A stretch of 64,000 nt of DNA from Niastella koreensis GR20-10 (GCF_000246855.1 NC_016609.1:3596001-3660000), one strand, 5' to 3'; counted from the first letter of the stretch, positions 26,641-36,513 are shown. The notes: a model not told the origin generated them from the sequence alone. Made by a program: numbers and translations.

Positions 26641-27699
26641 ATGGAATACAGAATATTAGGCCGGTCCGGTCTTAAAGTGTCGGCAATCACTCTTGGAACT
26701 ATGACTTTTGGCGGCGCCGGTAAATTCGCGTCGGTTGGTAATGTGGATGTGCCCCTTGGCCGCACCATTGTTGATTATTGCATCGAGCAGGGTGTTAACC
26801 TGATTGACACGGCCAATATTTACTCAGCCGGCTTATCGGAAGAGATCATTGGCGAAATCCTGAATGGCAGGCGTCCCGGCAATGTACTCATTGCCTCCAA
26901 GGCAAGAATGCCGCTGGGCACCGGCGCGCCGAATGATGAAGGTTTTTCAAGATACCACATCATCCAGGAATGTGAAAAGAGTTTAAAGAGATTACGCACC
27001 GACGTAATTGACATCTATTATATGCACCAGTGGGATGGTCTTACGCCCCTGGATGAAATGCTGGAAGCGCTGGATACGCTGGTTAAGCAAGGCAAGATCC
27101 GGTACATCGGCTGCTCCAACTTCAGTGGCTGGCATACGATGAAAGCGTTACACACCAGCACCGCTCACAACTATCAACGTTTTGTAACCCAGCAGATCCA
27201 TTATTCGCTGGAAGCCAGAGAAGCGGAATATGAATTATTACCGGTGGGTATCGATCAGGGCCTGGGCGCATTGATCTGGAGCCCGCTTGCCGGTGGTTTA
27301 CTCAGTGGTAAATATACCCGCGAAATGCAAACCCGTAACGAGGGCCGTTTTGCTGCCGGCTGGACAGAACCGCCTATCCGGGATTTTGATCGCCTTTGGA
27401 ATATTGTAGATGTATTGAAAGCCATTGCTGCCGAAAAACAGGTAACGCCTGCCCAGGTAGCGCTGGCATGGGTGCTGGGCCGCGCATCGGTAACTTCATT
27501 AGTTATAGGCGCCCGCAATCTTGACCAGGTTAAAGACAACATCAAGGCCGCTTCTGTAACCTTAACGGAGAAAGAAAGAGACCGGTTGAATGAAGTAAGC
27601 CGTTTACCTATGTTGTATCCTTACTGGCACCAGGCTGCGCTGGCAAAGAACCGGTTGAGCCCGGCGGACAAGATCTTACTGGACGAACATATAGGATAG
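26641..27699 (+). CDS. Aldo/keto reductase
   Basis: 352 residues, usual length for the family. It opens with MEYRILGRSGLKVSAITLGT, a typical AKR start. The catalytic tetrad is visible: Asp and Tyr in DTANIYSAGLSEE, Lys in LIASKARMPLG, and His in IYYMHQWDG. The C-terminal cofactor loop includes VIGARNLDQVKDN, favouring NADPH. It reduces aldehydes or ketones in the cytoplasm; the specific substrate is unknown. It is followed by a strong rho-independent terminator, so it is monocistronic. It is divergent from the locus-1 regulator with a short shared gap. Confidence 0.92.
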   Translation: MEYRILGRSGLKVSAITLGTMTFGGAGKFASVGNVDVPLGRTIVDYCIEQGVNLIDTANIYSAGLSEEIIGEILNGRRPGNVLIASKARMPLGTGAPNDEGFSRYHIIQECEKSLKRLRTDVIDIYYMHQWDGLTPLDEMLEALDTLVKQGKIRYIGCSNFSGWHTMKALHTSTAHNYQRFVTQQIHYSLEAREAEYELLPVGIDQGLGALIWSPLAGGLLSGKYTREMQTRNEGRFAAGWTEPPIRDFDRLWNIVDVLKAIAAEKQVTPAQVALAWVLGRASVTSLVIGARNLDQVKDNIKAASVTLTEKERDRLNEVSRLPMLYPYWHQAALAKNRLSPADKILLDEHIG

Positions 27700-27723
27700 T
27701 AATAAGCATTTGCTTTTATATTA

Positions 27724-27752
27724 CAAACCCCGGCAGGCATGACCGGGGTTTG
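27724..27752 (+). terminator. Rho-independent terminator after the aldo/keto reductase
   Basis: A perfect 10-bp stem (CAAACCCCGG / CCGGGGTTTG) with a 9-nt loop, followed by TTGTTTTT. Confidence 0.85.
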
Positions 27753-27818
27753 TTGTTTTTAAATCCTGAATCAGTACCTTTCAGTATTATATAATTTTCA
27801 TACAACTCAATATATATT

Positions 27819-28532
27819 ATGCAAACTCATTTTTTCAGTGGCAAAGAAAGAGGCAAAAAAGACATTGGCTGGTTAAAAAGCAACTTCTATTTTAGTTTTA
27901 GTGATTACTATCATCCTTTAAAAAGCGCATTCGGCACACTCGTAGCCTTTAACGACGATTATGTGGAACCCGGAAAAGGATTTGGCACCCATCCTCATAT
28001 AAACATGGAGATCATTTCCATTTTGCTGAAGGGAAAAATGAATCACAAAGACTCCATGGGCTACAGCACGGTAATAGAACCAGGCGGTGTACAGATCATG
28101 AGTGCCGGCAGCGGCTTGCGCCATGAAGAATATAACATTGGTGAAGAAGATGTAAATTTTCTGCAGATCTGGATCCAGCCAAAACAACAAAACATAATAC
28201 CCCGTTATCAGCAAAGAAGCTTCCCGATCGAAAACCGGAAGAATGTACTCACCACTATTATTTCGGGTGAAGAGGGGTTAAAGCATTGCTGGATCAACCA
28301 AAATGCAAAATTATTACTGGGCGCTTTTGATAAAAACGAAGTAGTGCGCCACAACATGCATAAAGAGAATATGTGCGCTTTTGTATTTGTAATTTCAGGT
28401 GAAATCCTGGTTGACCGCATGCCTGTATTTACCAGGGATGCCCTGGGTCTTTGGGATACTTCTCATTTTGAGATCACCTGCAAAGAAAGCAGCGAGTTTT
28501 TGATTATAGAAGCGCCTATCAATCAGAAATAA
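27819..28532 (+). CDS. Pirin-family cupin protein
   Basis: 237 residues. The N-terminal cupin carries the pirin metal-binding pattern: VEPGKGFGTHPHINMEIISI supplies two His and a Glu, and GSGLRHEEYN supplies another His. A second, divergent cupin half follows (ENMCAFVFVISGEILVDRMP). Bacterial pirins of the YhhW type bind iron and some act as quercetin 2,3-dioxygenases; others are regulatory. The enzyme activity here is not certain. The gene follows the terminated aldo/keto reductase gene and ends at a large hairpin shared with the convergent gene. Confidence 0.88.
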   Translation: MQTHFFSGKERGKKDIGWLKSNFYFSFSDYYHPLKSAFGTLVAFNDDYVEPGKGFGTHPHINMEIISILLKGKMNHKDSMGYSTVIEPGGVQIMSAGSGLRHEEYNIGEEDVNFLQIWIQPKQQNIIPRYQQRSFPIENRKNVLTTIISGEEGLKHCWINQNAKLLLGAFDKNEVVRHNMHKENMCAFVFVISGEILVDRMPVFTRDALGLWDTSHFEITCKESSEFLIIEAPINQK

Positions 28533-28539
28533 GCAGAGA

Positions 28540-28633
28540 GTGAGTGGTGAGTTGTCAGTAGTGAGTGGGTTCCCAATTGTTCGGGTGTCTGAATAATAGC
28601 GAGCTCACTCACTACTGACTATTGACCTCTCAC
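28540..28633. terminator. Long hairpin between convergent genes
   Basis: Arms of 28 nt at 28540-28567 and 28606-28633 pair at 24 of 28 positions (core CAGTAGTGAGTG / CACTCACTACTG). The right arm overlaps the stop codon of the convergent GH71/99-like gene. It probably ends transcription from both sides, although a T-tract is lacking. The TGAGTAGTGAG-like sequence is reminiscent of dispersed palindromic repeats. Confidence 0.55.
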
Positions 28634-29889
28634 GGTATAGGCGGCGTTGGCCTCGTAGCCGTTAACGCAATCTCCTTCTTAAACATCTTCCCGCCGTCCT
28701 GGGTAAGACGTAAATAATAATCACTTGTACATTTAGTGCCGTCTTCGTCAAGCGCTATAAAACCTGAACCAACCGGGACGTCATTGGCGGTTTCGGCGGT
28801 TTTGGCTATCTGGTTGCCTTCATTATATTCATCGAACATACTTATATAAATTCCCTGGCAACCTAGCCGGGTCATGTTATAAAATTGCCGCCACATAAAA
28901 TCACCATGTGCGCGATGATGTGATTGAAGATCGCCCGGCAATACACAGGGTTGGTAATCTATATTGTTCTTTTTACAATACGCCAGATCGGGGGTGTTCA
29001 CCGTAGTATAAAAGTTATCAGCTTCAGATGCTTTTGAAATCCGGCCTACCATCCAGGGTGATAACATATTGAATGCTTTATATACATCCAGGAAACCAGC
29101 GCGTGAATCGCTGTTCTGATCAAGCCAGTGCGTGGGTACACCACCAATCACGTAACAACCCTGCCCTTTAAACCAGTTGATCACATCCAGACAGGCTGTG
29201 GTAGAAAAATCATGGTTATTGTCGTTAAAGCCAAAGCCCCAGATACACACCACAGGTTTGCCGTTTTGTTTGGCATAGGCCGATGAAGTGGTGTACTGTT
29301 TCATTTTGTTTGTCCAGTCGGTTTTGACTTCAGCCTGCATATTCGTCCAGCCGCTTACATCATACATAATGTAGAACTTAACGTTATATTTTTCCGAAGC
29401 GGCTTTTACTTTGGCTGCCATCACATCGCGGATGGGGCCTTCAATACCACTGGGGTTGAACCGTTGCAACGCGGCTACATCAATCTTGTACTGGCTCATC
29501 CAGGAAAATTGTACATCCACCGTTTGATCGCTGAACGAGGAAAACAGTTGGGCCGGCTGACCATTGCCGAGGTTGGCGAAACTGGTATTGAACTTATTCG
29601 TGTAATCCCGCACGTCGGGCCAGCTGATGAAGGCTTTGTTGGTGGTGGATGGCGTGGCGCCCCAGTCCTGCCCCCAATGCCACCAGGCATTGATGGGTGA
29701 GCCATCGCCTTTACAGGCAAACCAGCCCTGGTAACCCACCGTAATTTTTCCTACTACATCACCGGCCGGCGATGGCCAGGTTGCTTTGTTGTTGTCGTCG
29801 CCGTTATTGTCGCCGTCATTGTTATTGCTTTTGCTGCAATACAAGAGGGAGCACAAGAGTGCAACCAGGATCATGTTATTTCTTTTCAT
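28630..29889 (-). CDS. Glycoside hydrolase family 71/99-like lipoprotein
   Basis: 419 residues. A lipoprotein signal with lipobox LLYC-S lies at about 14-19, followed by an Asn/Asp-rich linker. The catalytic barrel starts with VGYQGWFACKGDGSPINAWW near residue 50. The typical C-terminal motif GIYISMFDEYNEGNQIAK near 345-360 carries Glu residues at the position of the GH99 catalytic acids. GH71/99-like enzymes attack alpha-mannan or related alpha-glucans, and some are annotated as xylosidases; the linkage cannot be decided here. It is the last gene of the locus-2 operon and would act at the cell surface on the substrate bound by SusC/SusD. A truncated relative lies at 36579-36779. Confidence 0.85.
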   Translation of the reverse strand: MKRNNMILVALLCSLLYCSKSNNNDGDNNGDDNNKATWPSPAGDVVGKITVGYQGWFACKGDGSPINAWWHWGQDWGATPSTTNKAFISWPDVRDYTNKFNTSFANLGNGQPAQLFSSFSDQTVDVQFSWMSQYKIDVAALQRFNPSGIEGPIRDVMAAKVKAASEKYNVKFYIMYDVSGWTNMQAEVKTDWTNKMKQYTTSSAYAKQNGKPVVCIWGFGFNDNNHDFSTTACLDVINWFKGQGCYVIGGVPTHWLDQNSDSRAGFLDVYKAFNMLSPWMVGRISKASEADNFYTTVNTPDLAYCKKNNIDYQPCVLPGDLQSHHRAHGDFMWRQFYNMTRLGCQGIYISMFDEYNEGNQIAKTAETANDVPVGSGFIALDEDGTKCTSDYYLRLTQDGGKMFKKEIALTATRPTPPIP

Positions 29890-29899
29890 AGTGCGGTTT

Positions 29900-30547
29900 T
29901 TATTTTTCTACCAGTCTTAGATCATCCAAACCCAATGCCACATCTGCATGCGTCTTACCGGTTGTCCATAAATAGAGGCGAAAAAAGTTGAAGGCGCTGA
30001 GTTTTGGTCCGCCGTCGCCACTGCTTTCACCGGCATCACTAAAGCTCAGCGTCAGTTCATTCCACCCGTTCTTCAGGTTGGGCAGCATAGGCGCCAGGTC
30101 CCAGTTGTATTCGTTTTTGTCGCTTTCGCCCGAACTGGTGAGTTCAAACTGACCATCGGCTTTTATCTGGCTGATATCGCCAATATATAACCACAGCTTC
30201 AGTGCGCCATTGGCTTTGGTGAGCCCGGCATTGAGTGCGGCTGGCCTCCGGTAAATAAAGTGCATATAATCTTCACCGCTTACAATGGAAGCTTTCAGCC
30301 AGCCCAGCCCTTCTTTGGCGCCGGGTTTTTCAATAGCGCCTTTGTTCCCTGCGGTTTCCCAGTTATCGAGCGCATCGGCCGGATTAAACGACACAATCTT
30401 CGGATCTGGTGGCGGCGGCGGAGGTGGTGGAGGCGGTGGTTTCAACCCGCTGGTATCGCGGCTTGGATAGTTTTCTTTTTTGCAGGCGGTTAGTAAAATG
30501 GCTGCGAGTAATATGGAACAAACAATGTTAGTTAGATATAATTTCAT
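29900..30547 (-). CDS. Lipoprotein with polyproline linker and CBM-like domain
   Basis: 215 residues. The lipobox LLTAC-K is near residue 20. Residues about 37-48 form a run of eleven prolines, a rigid spacer that would hold the following domain away from the membrane. Residues about 50-215 are a beta-sandwich, with LKLWLYIGDIS, NGWNELTLSFSDA and ALGLDDLRLVEK resembling the C-terminal strand of carbohydrate-binding jelly rolls. Its place between DUF3823 and the GH71/99-like enzyme supports a surface glycan-binding role. I do not recognise a numbered CBM family. Confidence 0.75.
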   Translation of the reverse strand: MKLYLTNIVCSILLAAILLTACKKENYPSRDTSGLKPPPPPPPPPPPDPKIVSFNPADALDNWETAGNKGAIEKPGAKEGLGWLKASIVSGEDYMHFIYRRPAALNAGLTKANGALKLWLYIGDISQIKADGQFELTSSGESDKNEYNWDLAPMLPNLKNGWNELTLSFSDAGESSGDGGPKLSAFNFFRLYLWTTGKTHADVALGLDDLRLVEK

Positions 30548-30580
30548 TTTTTTGCAGTTTGAATTTGTTTACGAAATGCG

Positions 30581-30602
30581 GCCTCCCCCCGGTGGAGGGG
30601 GC
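30581..30602. other. G/C-rich hairpin in the locus-2 operon
   Basis: GCCTCCCCCC followed by GGTGGAGGGGGC folds into a 9-pair stem with one mismatch, in the 91-bp gap between two lipoprotein genes. No T-tract follows on the minus strand, so it may reduce downstream expression or protect mRNA ends rather than terminate. Confidence 0.4.
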
Positions 30603-30638
30603 AGCTATTAACCTGTCAACCTGTTAACCTTTCAACTC

Positions 30639-31352
30639 TTATTTCGGTACATCTATCTTGATTATCTCCGACAAATTAGAACTTTTGTCATCATTATTAA
30701 ACCGCACGCCTACCCGCACATAAAAGGTCCTGCCCTTCACTAAATCGGGAATAACAAACTCCGGCGATTTATCGGCGGGCGACATAGCAGCCCATTCTTT
30801 ATTCACGGCTACTTTGTATACATCAGAATAATCGCGGATGGATGCGCCCGGCCCCACCAGGGAAGTAGTGTTTACATAAGGTTGTATTTCAGCAATGGAA
30901 GGCATGCCTTCAATAGGCGCCTGCATATTAAAGCGAAGCGTTAGTTGATTGCTATCCAGTTTTGTGGTGAAACTGTTCAGGTATAAATAAGGGGTGAGGT
31001 TGAAATCGTACCGGGTTCCTTTATCAATATCGATTTCTGCCGGCGGCACAGACCAGAAGGCCCCGCCTTTTATTGATATGCGGTAATGCCCTTTAAACAG
31101 TTTGGAATTTTTATAGGAGCCATCCATTTTCACCGGGATGTCCTGTGGCGCAGGGGTGGCGCTCCAGCTCAGTTGTTCCAGCCGGATGGTTACATTACCG
31201 GTAGCGGTTTGAATATTGTTTTTTGAATTCTGGTCAAACAGGTTGCCTTCCAGCGAAGCCTCAGGTGCGTCGTAATTGTCTTTTTTTATGCACGAAGCGC
31301 CTGCTATCAGCATGCCTGCCGCCAGTAGTATGGTATGCAATTGTAGGTTCAT
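30639..31352 (-). CDS. DUF3823-family surface lipoprotein
   Basis: 237 residues with lipobox GASC-I near residue 20. An N-terminal carboxypeptidase-regulatory-like Ig domain (about 25-125: EASLEGNLFDQ, KLFKGHYRISIKGGAFWSVP) is followed by a second beta domain (about 130-237). This two-domain layout and its place right after SusD match DUF3823 proteins, accessory glycan-binding lipoproteins in Bacteroidetes loci. It starts 3 bp after the SusD stop and is certainly in the operon. Confidence 0.85.
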   Translation of the reverse strand: MNLQLHTILLAAGMLIAGASCIKKDNYDAPEASLEGNLFDQNSKNNIQTATGNVTIRLEQLSWSATPAPQDIPVKMDGSYKNSKLFKGHYRISIKGGAFWSVPPAEIDIDKGTRYDFNLTPYLYLNSFTTKLDSNQLTLRFNMQAPIEGMPSIAEIQPYVNTTSLVGPGASIRDYSDVYKVAVNKEWAAMSPADKSPEFVIPDLVKGRTFYVRVGVRFNNDDKSSNLSEIIKIDVPK

Positions 31353-31355
31353 ATA

Positions 31356-33191
31356 TTAATAATTTGGATTGTTCGGATAGAGATTGGGGTTCTTGCCCAG
31401 TTCACCGCCGGGCATGGGCTCGTAATAATATTTCTTCTCGAAATTGTAATTACGGCCAAAGGTTTCCGGTTCTTTCAGAATGATGTACTTCTGTTCGTCG
31501 AAAACATAGTACGGCATAATTCCGCTGAAGCGGGCGTTGTTCAGGATCACATCGGCAATGCGCCAGCGGCGGATGTCCCACCAGTAATGGTTCTCAAATG
31601 CCAGCTCTTTGCTTCTTTCGTTGCGCACTACATCAACCGTCATATCGGCCAGTGTTAATGGCGCAGCGCCGGCGCGGTCTCTTATTTTATTTAAACAAAC
31701 CAATGCATCGGCCTGCTGACCGTTTTCTATATCGGCTTCGGCGCGGTTCAGGAGTATTTCTGCATAGCGAAACTCGATCCAATGTGTAGTGCTGGTAAAT
31801 AAGTCAACATCTGCCTGCGGACGACGGTAGTCGATGTATTTACGCACATAAAAACCGGTGCGGGTGCGCTCATCGCCGGCAGTACTGATACCCGTTTGAC
31901 CAATAATGGCCTTGCCATTGTACATGGTATTGGGATCGCCTGACAATAAGTATGCACGGGAAGCAGCGGGTTTGGCCACTTCTGAAGCGGCAGTGCCGCT
32001 GAAGCCTGGATAAATACCGCGTTGCACATCGAAGGTGCGGGTACGCAAAATATCGCCCGGGAAATAAACGGTGGCCCGTAACCGTGGTTCCAGTCCCTGA
32101 AAGGCATCGGCTGGTTGATCGAAGCGTTTTGGCGTACCATCGGGGTTATTGAAATTCAGGATACCGAAACGTTCTACATACTCCAGTGTTGGATAGGCGC
32201 GCGACAGGGCGTTGGCCGTCATCCAGCGGGGTGAAAAGGTAGCATCCCAGCTATGGGCTGTGCTGCTGGGAATGGAGTAATTTCTTACCAGGATATTCTC
32301 AGGGCTTTTTTCATCGAGGAAGGCATCTACATAATTCATTACCTTATCGGCATTGGAATTATACAAACTGTATTTGCCATCGAGCAGTTTGGCGGCAGCT
32401 ATTGCCTGGTCAAAATAACCTGCTGCTTTCTCTGGTGCAATGCCCACATAACCCTGTGTACGCGCATCGCCACTTACAAAGTTCACCGAGCCATAGCGGG
32501 CAATACTGCCGGCATACAACATGGCGCGTGACTTTAATGCAGCGGCTACATATTTGTTGGCTCTCTCGGGCGCACTCGTTCCAGGCAATAACGCAATGGC
32601 CTGATCGAGGTCCTTACCAATAAAGTTCCAGGTTTCTTCTTCGGTATTGCGGTGCACCTGCAATTCTGCAATGGATTGCTCTGGGTATTTCTGCACCACA
32701 TCTACAATGGGAATGCCGCCATATCTTTTTGCCAGCGCGAAATAATAATAGGCGCGCAGAAAATAGGCTTCGCCATTAAATGCATCTATTTTGTCCTGCG
32801 TAAAGTTGATGGCATACTTTGGTAAGGTCTCCAAAAAATAATTCACGGCGCGGATGTCGGCATAGGGCCAGTAACCAAAACCACCGCCAATATCCATTCC
32901 ACCCCAGGGCCCCACCATTTCGCCACAGGCGGCGCCTGCATGCCAGAAGTGTTCCCACTCATGGTGCAGGTTAAAGCCGGGCTGGCCATCGCGGCCGGTT
33001 GGCCGGTACGTGAAATCTTCTATTGGCAATTTGCGGTATACCTGGGCCATATATACGTTAATGCCCGACTCGCTGCTGAAGATCTGGTCATCGGTGAGCA
33101 GGTTCACCGGTTTTATGTCGAGCTTCTGGCATGCGGAAAAAGCAACCAGTACAGCTAACAATACAAGAAATATTTTACTATACATTTTCAT
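31356..33191 (-). CDS. SusD/RagB-family glycan-binding lipoprotein (locus 2)
   Basis: 611 residues. Signal and lipobox AFSAC-Q lie near residues 15-21. The SusD pattern is clear: DDQIFSSESGINVYMAQVYR, then FLRAYYYFALAKRYGGIPIV, and the C-terminal motif RYAEILLNRAEADIENGQ. The terminal RDRAGA...VRNERSKELAFENHYWWDIR is diagnostic for the RagB/SusD family. The protein binds glycan at the cell surface and caps the SusC channel. It is 9 bp from SusC. Its partners suggest alpha-mannan-like or arabinoxylan-like material, but that rests on the enzymes only. Confidence 0.93.
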   Translation of the reverse strand: MKMYSKIFLVLLAVLVAFSACQKLDIKPVNLLTDDQIFSSESGINVYMAQVYRKLPIEDFTYRPTGRDGQPGFNLHHEWEHFWHAGAACGEMVGPWGGMDIGGGFGYWPYADIRAVNYFLETLPKYAINFTQDKIDAFNGEAYFLRAYYYFALAKRYGGIPIVDVVQKYPEQSIAELQVHRNTEEETWNFIGKDLDQAIALLPGTSAPERANKYVAAALKSRAMLYAGSIARYGSVNFVSGDARTQGYVGIAPEKAAGYFDQAIAAAKLLDGKYSLYNSNADKVMNYVDAFLDEKSPENILVRNYSIPSSTAHSWDATFSPRWMTANALSRAYPTLEYVERFGILNFNNPDGTPKRFDQPADAFQGLEPRLRATVYFPGDILRTRTFDVQRGIYPGFSGTAASEVAKPAASRAYLLSGDPNTMYNGKAIIGQTGISTAGDERTRTGFYVRKYIDYRRPQADVDLFTSTTHWIEFRYAEILLNRAEADIENGQQADALVCLNKIRDRAGAAPLTLADMTVDVVRNERSKELAFENHYWWDIRRWRIADVILNNARFSGIMPYYVFDEQKYIILKEPETFGRNYNFEKKYYYEPMPGGELGKNPNLYPNNPNY

Positions 33192-33200
33192 ATGAATCGT

Positions 33201-36200
33201 TTAGAAGGTAATGGAAGCGCCTACGTTAAAGGTGCGGTTGAGCGGGTATTTATAACCACCCAAACCATATTCAAAACCGGCATTGGGAATTTTACCCGGG
33301 TGCTCAGGATCACTGTCCTTAAGCCCGGTTAATGTAAACAGGTTATAGCTGTTCACATACACGCGGCTGTTTTTGATGCCCAGTTTTCCTATCAATGCAG
33401 TGGGCAAACTGTACCCAATCTCCATTGTTTTACAACGCAGGAAGCTGGCGTCCTGTACTGCTTTGGTGGAATTATTGATGTTGCCATAGTCGTACCCCAT
33501 GGCCGGGTATTTACCTGCCACCCATTGGGTGTTAGGATCAAATACATTATCATCGGGATTTACCGTATGCCAGCTATCGAGGAATTTGGTAAGCGAGCTG
33601 CGGCCATACATCAGCGGTTGGGCATATTGTTCATCATACTGTACCCAGAAACCGGTTGCACCGGCCATTACCGCGGTGAAGTCAAATCCTTTATAGTATA
33701 ACCCAATGGTTAACCCGTAATTTACCAGCGGAAGGTCCTGCGTGGCAATCGGGTGATCGTCGTTGCCATCTATCACGCCATCATCGTTCCAGTCCTGCAG
33801 GTAATAATCGCCGGGCACCACGTTGTTGTTGCCACCGCCGGTGTTTACCTTGTAATTATAGATCTGGTCGTAGCTGCCGAACTGCCCGCCATAATCTTTA
33901 CCCCACCAGATATTCTTATACCGGTTGGTGAGGCCATTGCGCCATTGCTGGTATTCATTCCCGGCGAGGCCCTGCGTTTGGTTACGGAAGAAGTTGCGCG
34001 CATAAGAAACGTTACCGGTTATATTCACTCTTACATCGTGGATGGTTGTGCGATGCGTAAGCGTCAGCTCCCATCCTTGCGACCGGTCTGAATTGAGGTT
34101 TTCCTGCGGAACGGTAACCCCTACCGTGCCGGGAATTACTACCGAACGTTGGGCAGGCAAACCGGTCCGGTCCCTTCTGTATACATCGATTGATCCTTCG
34201 AGTTTATTATTGAGCAAGGAAAAGTCGAGCGCGATGTTTTTGGTAGTGGAAGTGGTCCAGGTAATGTTTTCATTTACGAGGCCACGGGTTTCGGCGCCGT
34301 TTACAAACGAACCGTTGAAGATGTAACCCCAAACGCTATTATCGTTGGGATTTACAGTTGGATAATTATAACCGGCTACATACTGGAAGGCGGCAGCATT
34401 GTCATCGCCCATTTCGCCATACGAGGCGCGTATCTTCAGGTTTGAAATAATTTTCGGAGATACCAGCCTGTTGAAGAAAGGCTCTTCACTAATGCGCCAG
34501 CCGGCGAGGAAGGCCGGGAAAAAGCCCCATTGCCCCTTCCCCGGTTTGTATTTATTGGTACCATCGTACCGGGCCGTAGCTTCGGCCAGGTATTTTCCTT
34601 TGTAATCATAGGTAGCGCGGCCCACCCAGGAACGCATCACTACTTCGGCAACCCCACCGGGTGAGGTATTACCGATCTGCCCAACCGACTCGGCGCCAAA
34701 CAGGTAATCGACCGGCAGCAATACATTGCGCGAGGCATAGATGTTATCGTTCCTGGAATGGTTCTCCTCTAACAGAGCCATGGCCGACACGTTGTGCGTG
34801 TTGTTGAACGAGCGGTTATACTGTAACGACAACTGGCTGAGCGTTTGAAAACTGGTACCATAGGTACGGGTAAGGTTGGAAGGGCCATTTACATTCGACA
34901 CCTTGTATTCGTTTGAGTTGGCATCGTAGGTATACAGGTTATACGCTTTTTTGTAGTCGGTATTGTCGTCTACATTCAACCCATAGTTAAACATGCCTCT
35001 TGCCTTCAGCCCTTTTACTCCGGGAATATCATACTCCAGGTTCACTTGCGTTTGCAGGTTCTTCTGGGTTCTTTTTCTGTACCCAACTTTACCGGCATCG
35101 GTAATAGCCACGGGATTGGCATTGTCGGGCATTACGTTCAAATATTGTGGATTGTTGTTTGCGTAGATCTGGTTGATGGGGATCTGGTTCCAGGTATATT
35201 TGAAAATGGTCCAAAGATCCTGGTAAGGCTGGTTCTTTTCATCCATATGCCCGCTCACCAGTACCTGGGCCCGAAGGCGGTCGCTGATCTTTACGTTTAT
35301 ATTCGAGCGCATATTCCAGCGGCTGTAATCGAGATCGCCCGATTTCAGCAAACCACTTTGTTTCATATACCCTACGTTAAAGAACATATTCACTTTATCG
35401 GTTCCACCGGTAATGTTCAGGTTGTGTTGCACCTGGGGTGATGTAGTATTAAACGCAGCGCCGATCCAGTTGGCCCCGGTATAGGTGCCATCCATCCACG
35501 GTTTAATATCGCTGTAGGAATAAGCGGGCGGCTGGTTACTGATGAAGTTATTGGCAAAATCGCGTTTTGTTTTTTCATTCGTCAGCATCATGTAATCAAC
35601 CGGACCTACGCCATCGGGCATACCGAGAAATGTTTGCCAGGCCTGGTTAAAGGAATACGTGATATCGAACTTGCCATTGCGGGCGCTGCCTTTTTTGGTA
35701 GTGATGAGGATAACGCCGTTAGCAGCGCGATTCCCATAAATAGCAGCCGAGGCATCTTTCAGCACAGACACACTTTCAATTTCATTGGGATCGAGTTTTT
35801 CAAACCCGCCACGCGGCACGCCATCTATTACTACCAACGGCGCAGCGCCATAGCCACGAATATCGAAGCTGTTCTCGTACCCACCGGGCTCCGCGGTACG
35901 TTGGATCATGCGCAAACCCGGAATTTTCCCGGTGAGCATGTTCTGCACGTTCTCGTTTTTGGTAACTACCAGGTCGCTGTTTTTTAACATGGACACCGAA
36001 CCGGTGAGCGTGGTTTTCTTTTGCGTGCCGTAGCCCACCACGATCACATTGTCGAGACTGCGGCTGTTTTCTTCCATGGTAAGATTGATAGTTCCGCGGC
36101 CATTGATAGGAACAGTAATGGCATTCATGGTAACGTGGGAAAAAGAAAGCCGGGTGGCCGAGGAAGGAACGGTAATGGAATAATGTCCGTTCTGGTCACT

Positions 36201-36359
36201 CATGACCGATGCGCTGGAATCACCGGCTACCGAAACGGTTACGCCGGCCAAAGGTTCTTTCGTTTGCACATGGGTTATTCTTCCTGTGATAGTTTTCTGC
36301 TGTGCCAGCACCGCCACAGGAAACAGGCAGGCAAGCAGGAGCTTACAGATAATTTTCAT
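33201..36359 (-). CDS. SusC/RagA-family TonB-dependent outer-membrane transporter (locus 2)
   Basis: 1052 residues. A signal peptide (1-20) precedes the carboxypeptidase-regulatory-like domain (TITGRITHVQTKEPLAGVTV). The TonB-box region follows (VIVVGYGTQKKTTLTGSVSM), then the plug (DASAAIYGNRAANGVILITT) and the barrel, ending RTFNVGASITF. First gene of the locus-2 operon. An ATTAATGGC motif lies 74-82 bp upstream and recurs upstream of the GH43 gene, suggesting joint control. Imports oligosaccharides released at the surface. Confidence 0.93.
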   Translation of the reverse strand: MKIICKLLLACLFPVAVLAQQKTITGRITHVQTKEPLAGVTVSVAGDSSASVMSDQNGHYSITVPSSATRLSFSHVTMNAITVPINGRGTINLTMEENSRSLDNVIVVGYGTQKKTTLTGSVSMLKNSDLVVTKNENVQNMLTGKIPGLRMIQRTAEPGGYENSFDIRGYGAAPLVVIDGVPRGGFEKLDPNEIESVSVLKDASAAIYGNRAANGVILITTKKGSARNGKFDITYSFNQAWQTFLGMPDGVGPVDYMMLTNEKTKRDFANNFISNQPPAYSYSDIKPWMDGTYTGANWIGAAFNTTSPQVQHNLNITGGTDKVNMFFNVGYMKQSGLLKSGDLDYSRWNMRSNINVKISDRLRAQVLVSGHMDEKNQPYQDLWTIFKYTWNQIPINQIYANNNPQYLNVMPDNANPVAITDAGKVGYRKRTQKNLQTQVNLEYDIPGVKGLKARGMFNYGLNVDDNTDYKKAYNLYTYDANSNEYKVSNVNGPSNLTRTYGTSFQTLSQLSLQYNRSFNNTHNVSAMALLEENHSRNDNIYASRNVLLPVDYLFGAESVGQIGNTSPGGVAEVVMRSWVGRATYDYKGKYLAEATARYDGTNKYKPGKGQWGFFPAFLAGWRISEEPFFNRLVSPKIISNLKIRASYGEMGDDNAAAFQYVAGYNYPTVNPNDNSVWGYIFNGSFVNGAETRGLVNENITWTTSTTKNIALDFSLLNNKLEGSIDVYRRDRTGLPAQRSVVIPGTVGVTVPQENLNSDRSQGWELTLTHRTTIHDVRVNITGNVSYARNFFRNQTQGLAGNEYQQWRNGLTNRYKNIWWGKDYGGQFGSYDQIYNYKVNTGGGNNNVVPGDYYLQDWNDDGVIDGNDDHPIATQDLPLVNYGLTIGLYYKGFDFTAVMAGATGFWVQYDEQYAQPLMYGRSSLTKFLDSWHTVNPDDNVFDPNTQWVAGKYPAMGYDYGNINNSTKAVQDASFLRCKTMEIGYSLPTALIGKLGIKNSRVYVNSYNLFTLTGLKDSDPEHPGKIPNAGFEYGLGGYKYPLNRTFNVGASITF

Positions 36360-36431
36360 ACAACAAGCAATTAGTTTTTTATTCTGATCCTGGCAATTAA
36401 GCCCCCGGTCCCTAAAAAACTATTAACAAAC

Positions 36432-36441
36432 CCATTAATGG
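36432..36441. promoter_or_regulatory. CCATTAATGG palindrome upstream of susC (locus 2)
   Basis: A perfect 10-bp palindrome 73 bp upstream of SusC. It contains ATTAATGGC (extended to 36442), which is shared with the region upstream of the GH43 gene. Confidence 0.4.
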
Positions 36442-36513
36442 CTTATTAATAGGAAAAATCTTCCCGGCTAATACATAATTAAGCCTTAATTAAGCTGTCA
36501 ATCTTTATTTGCA

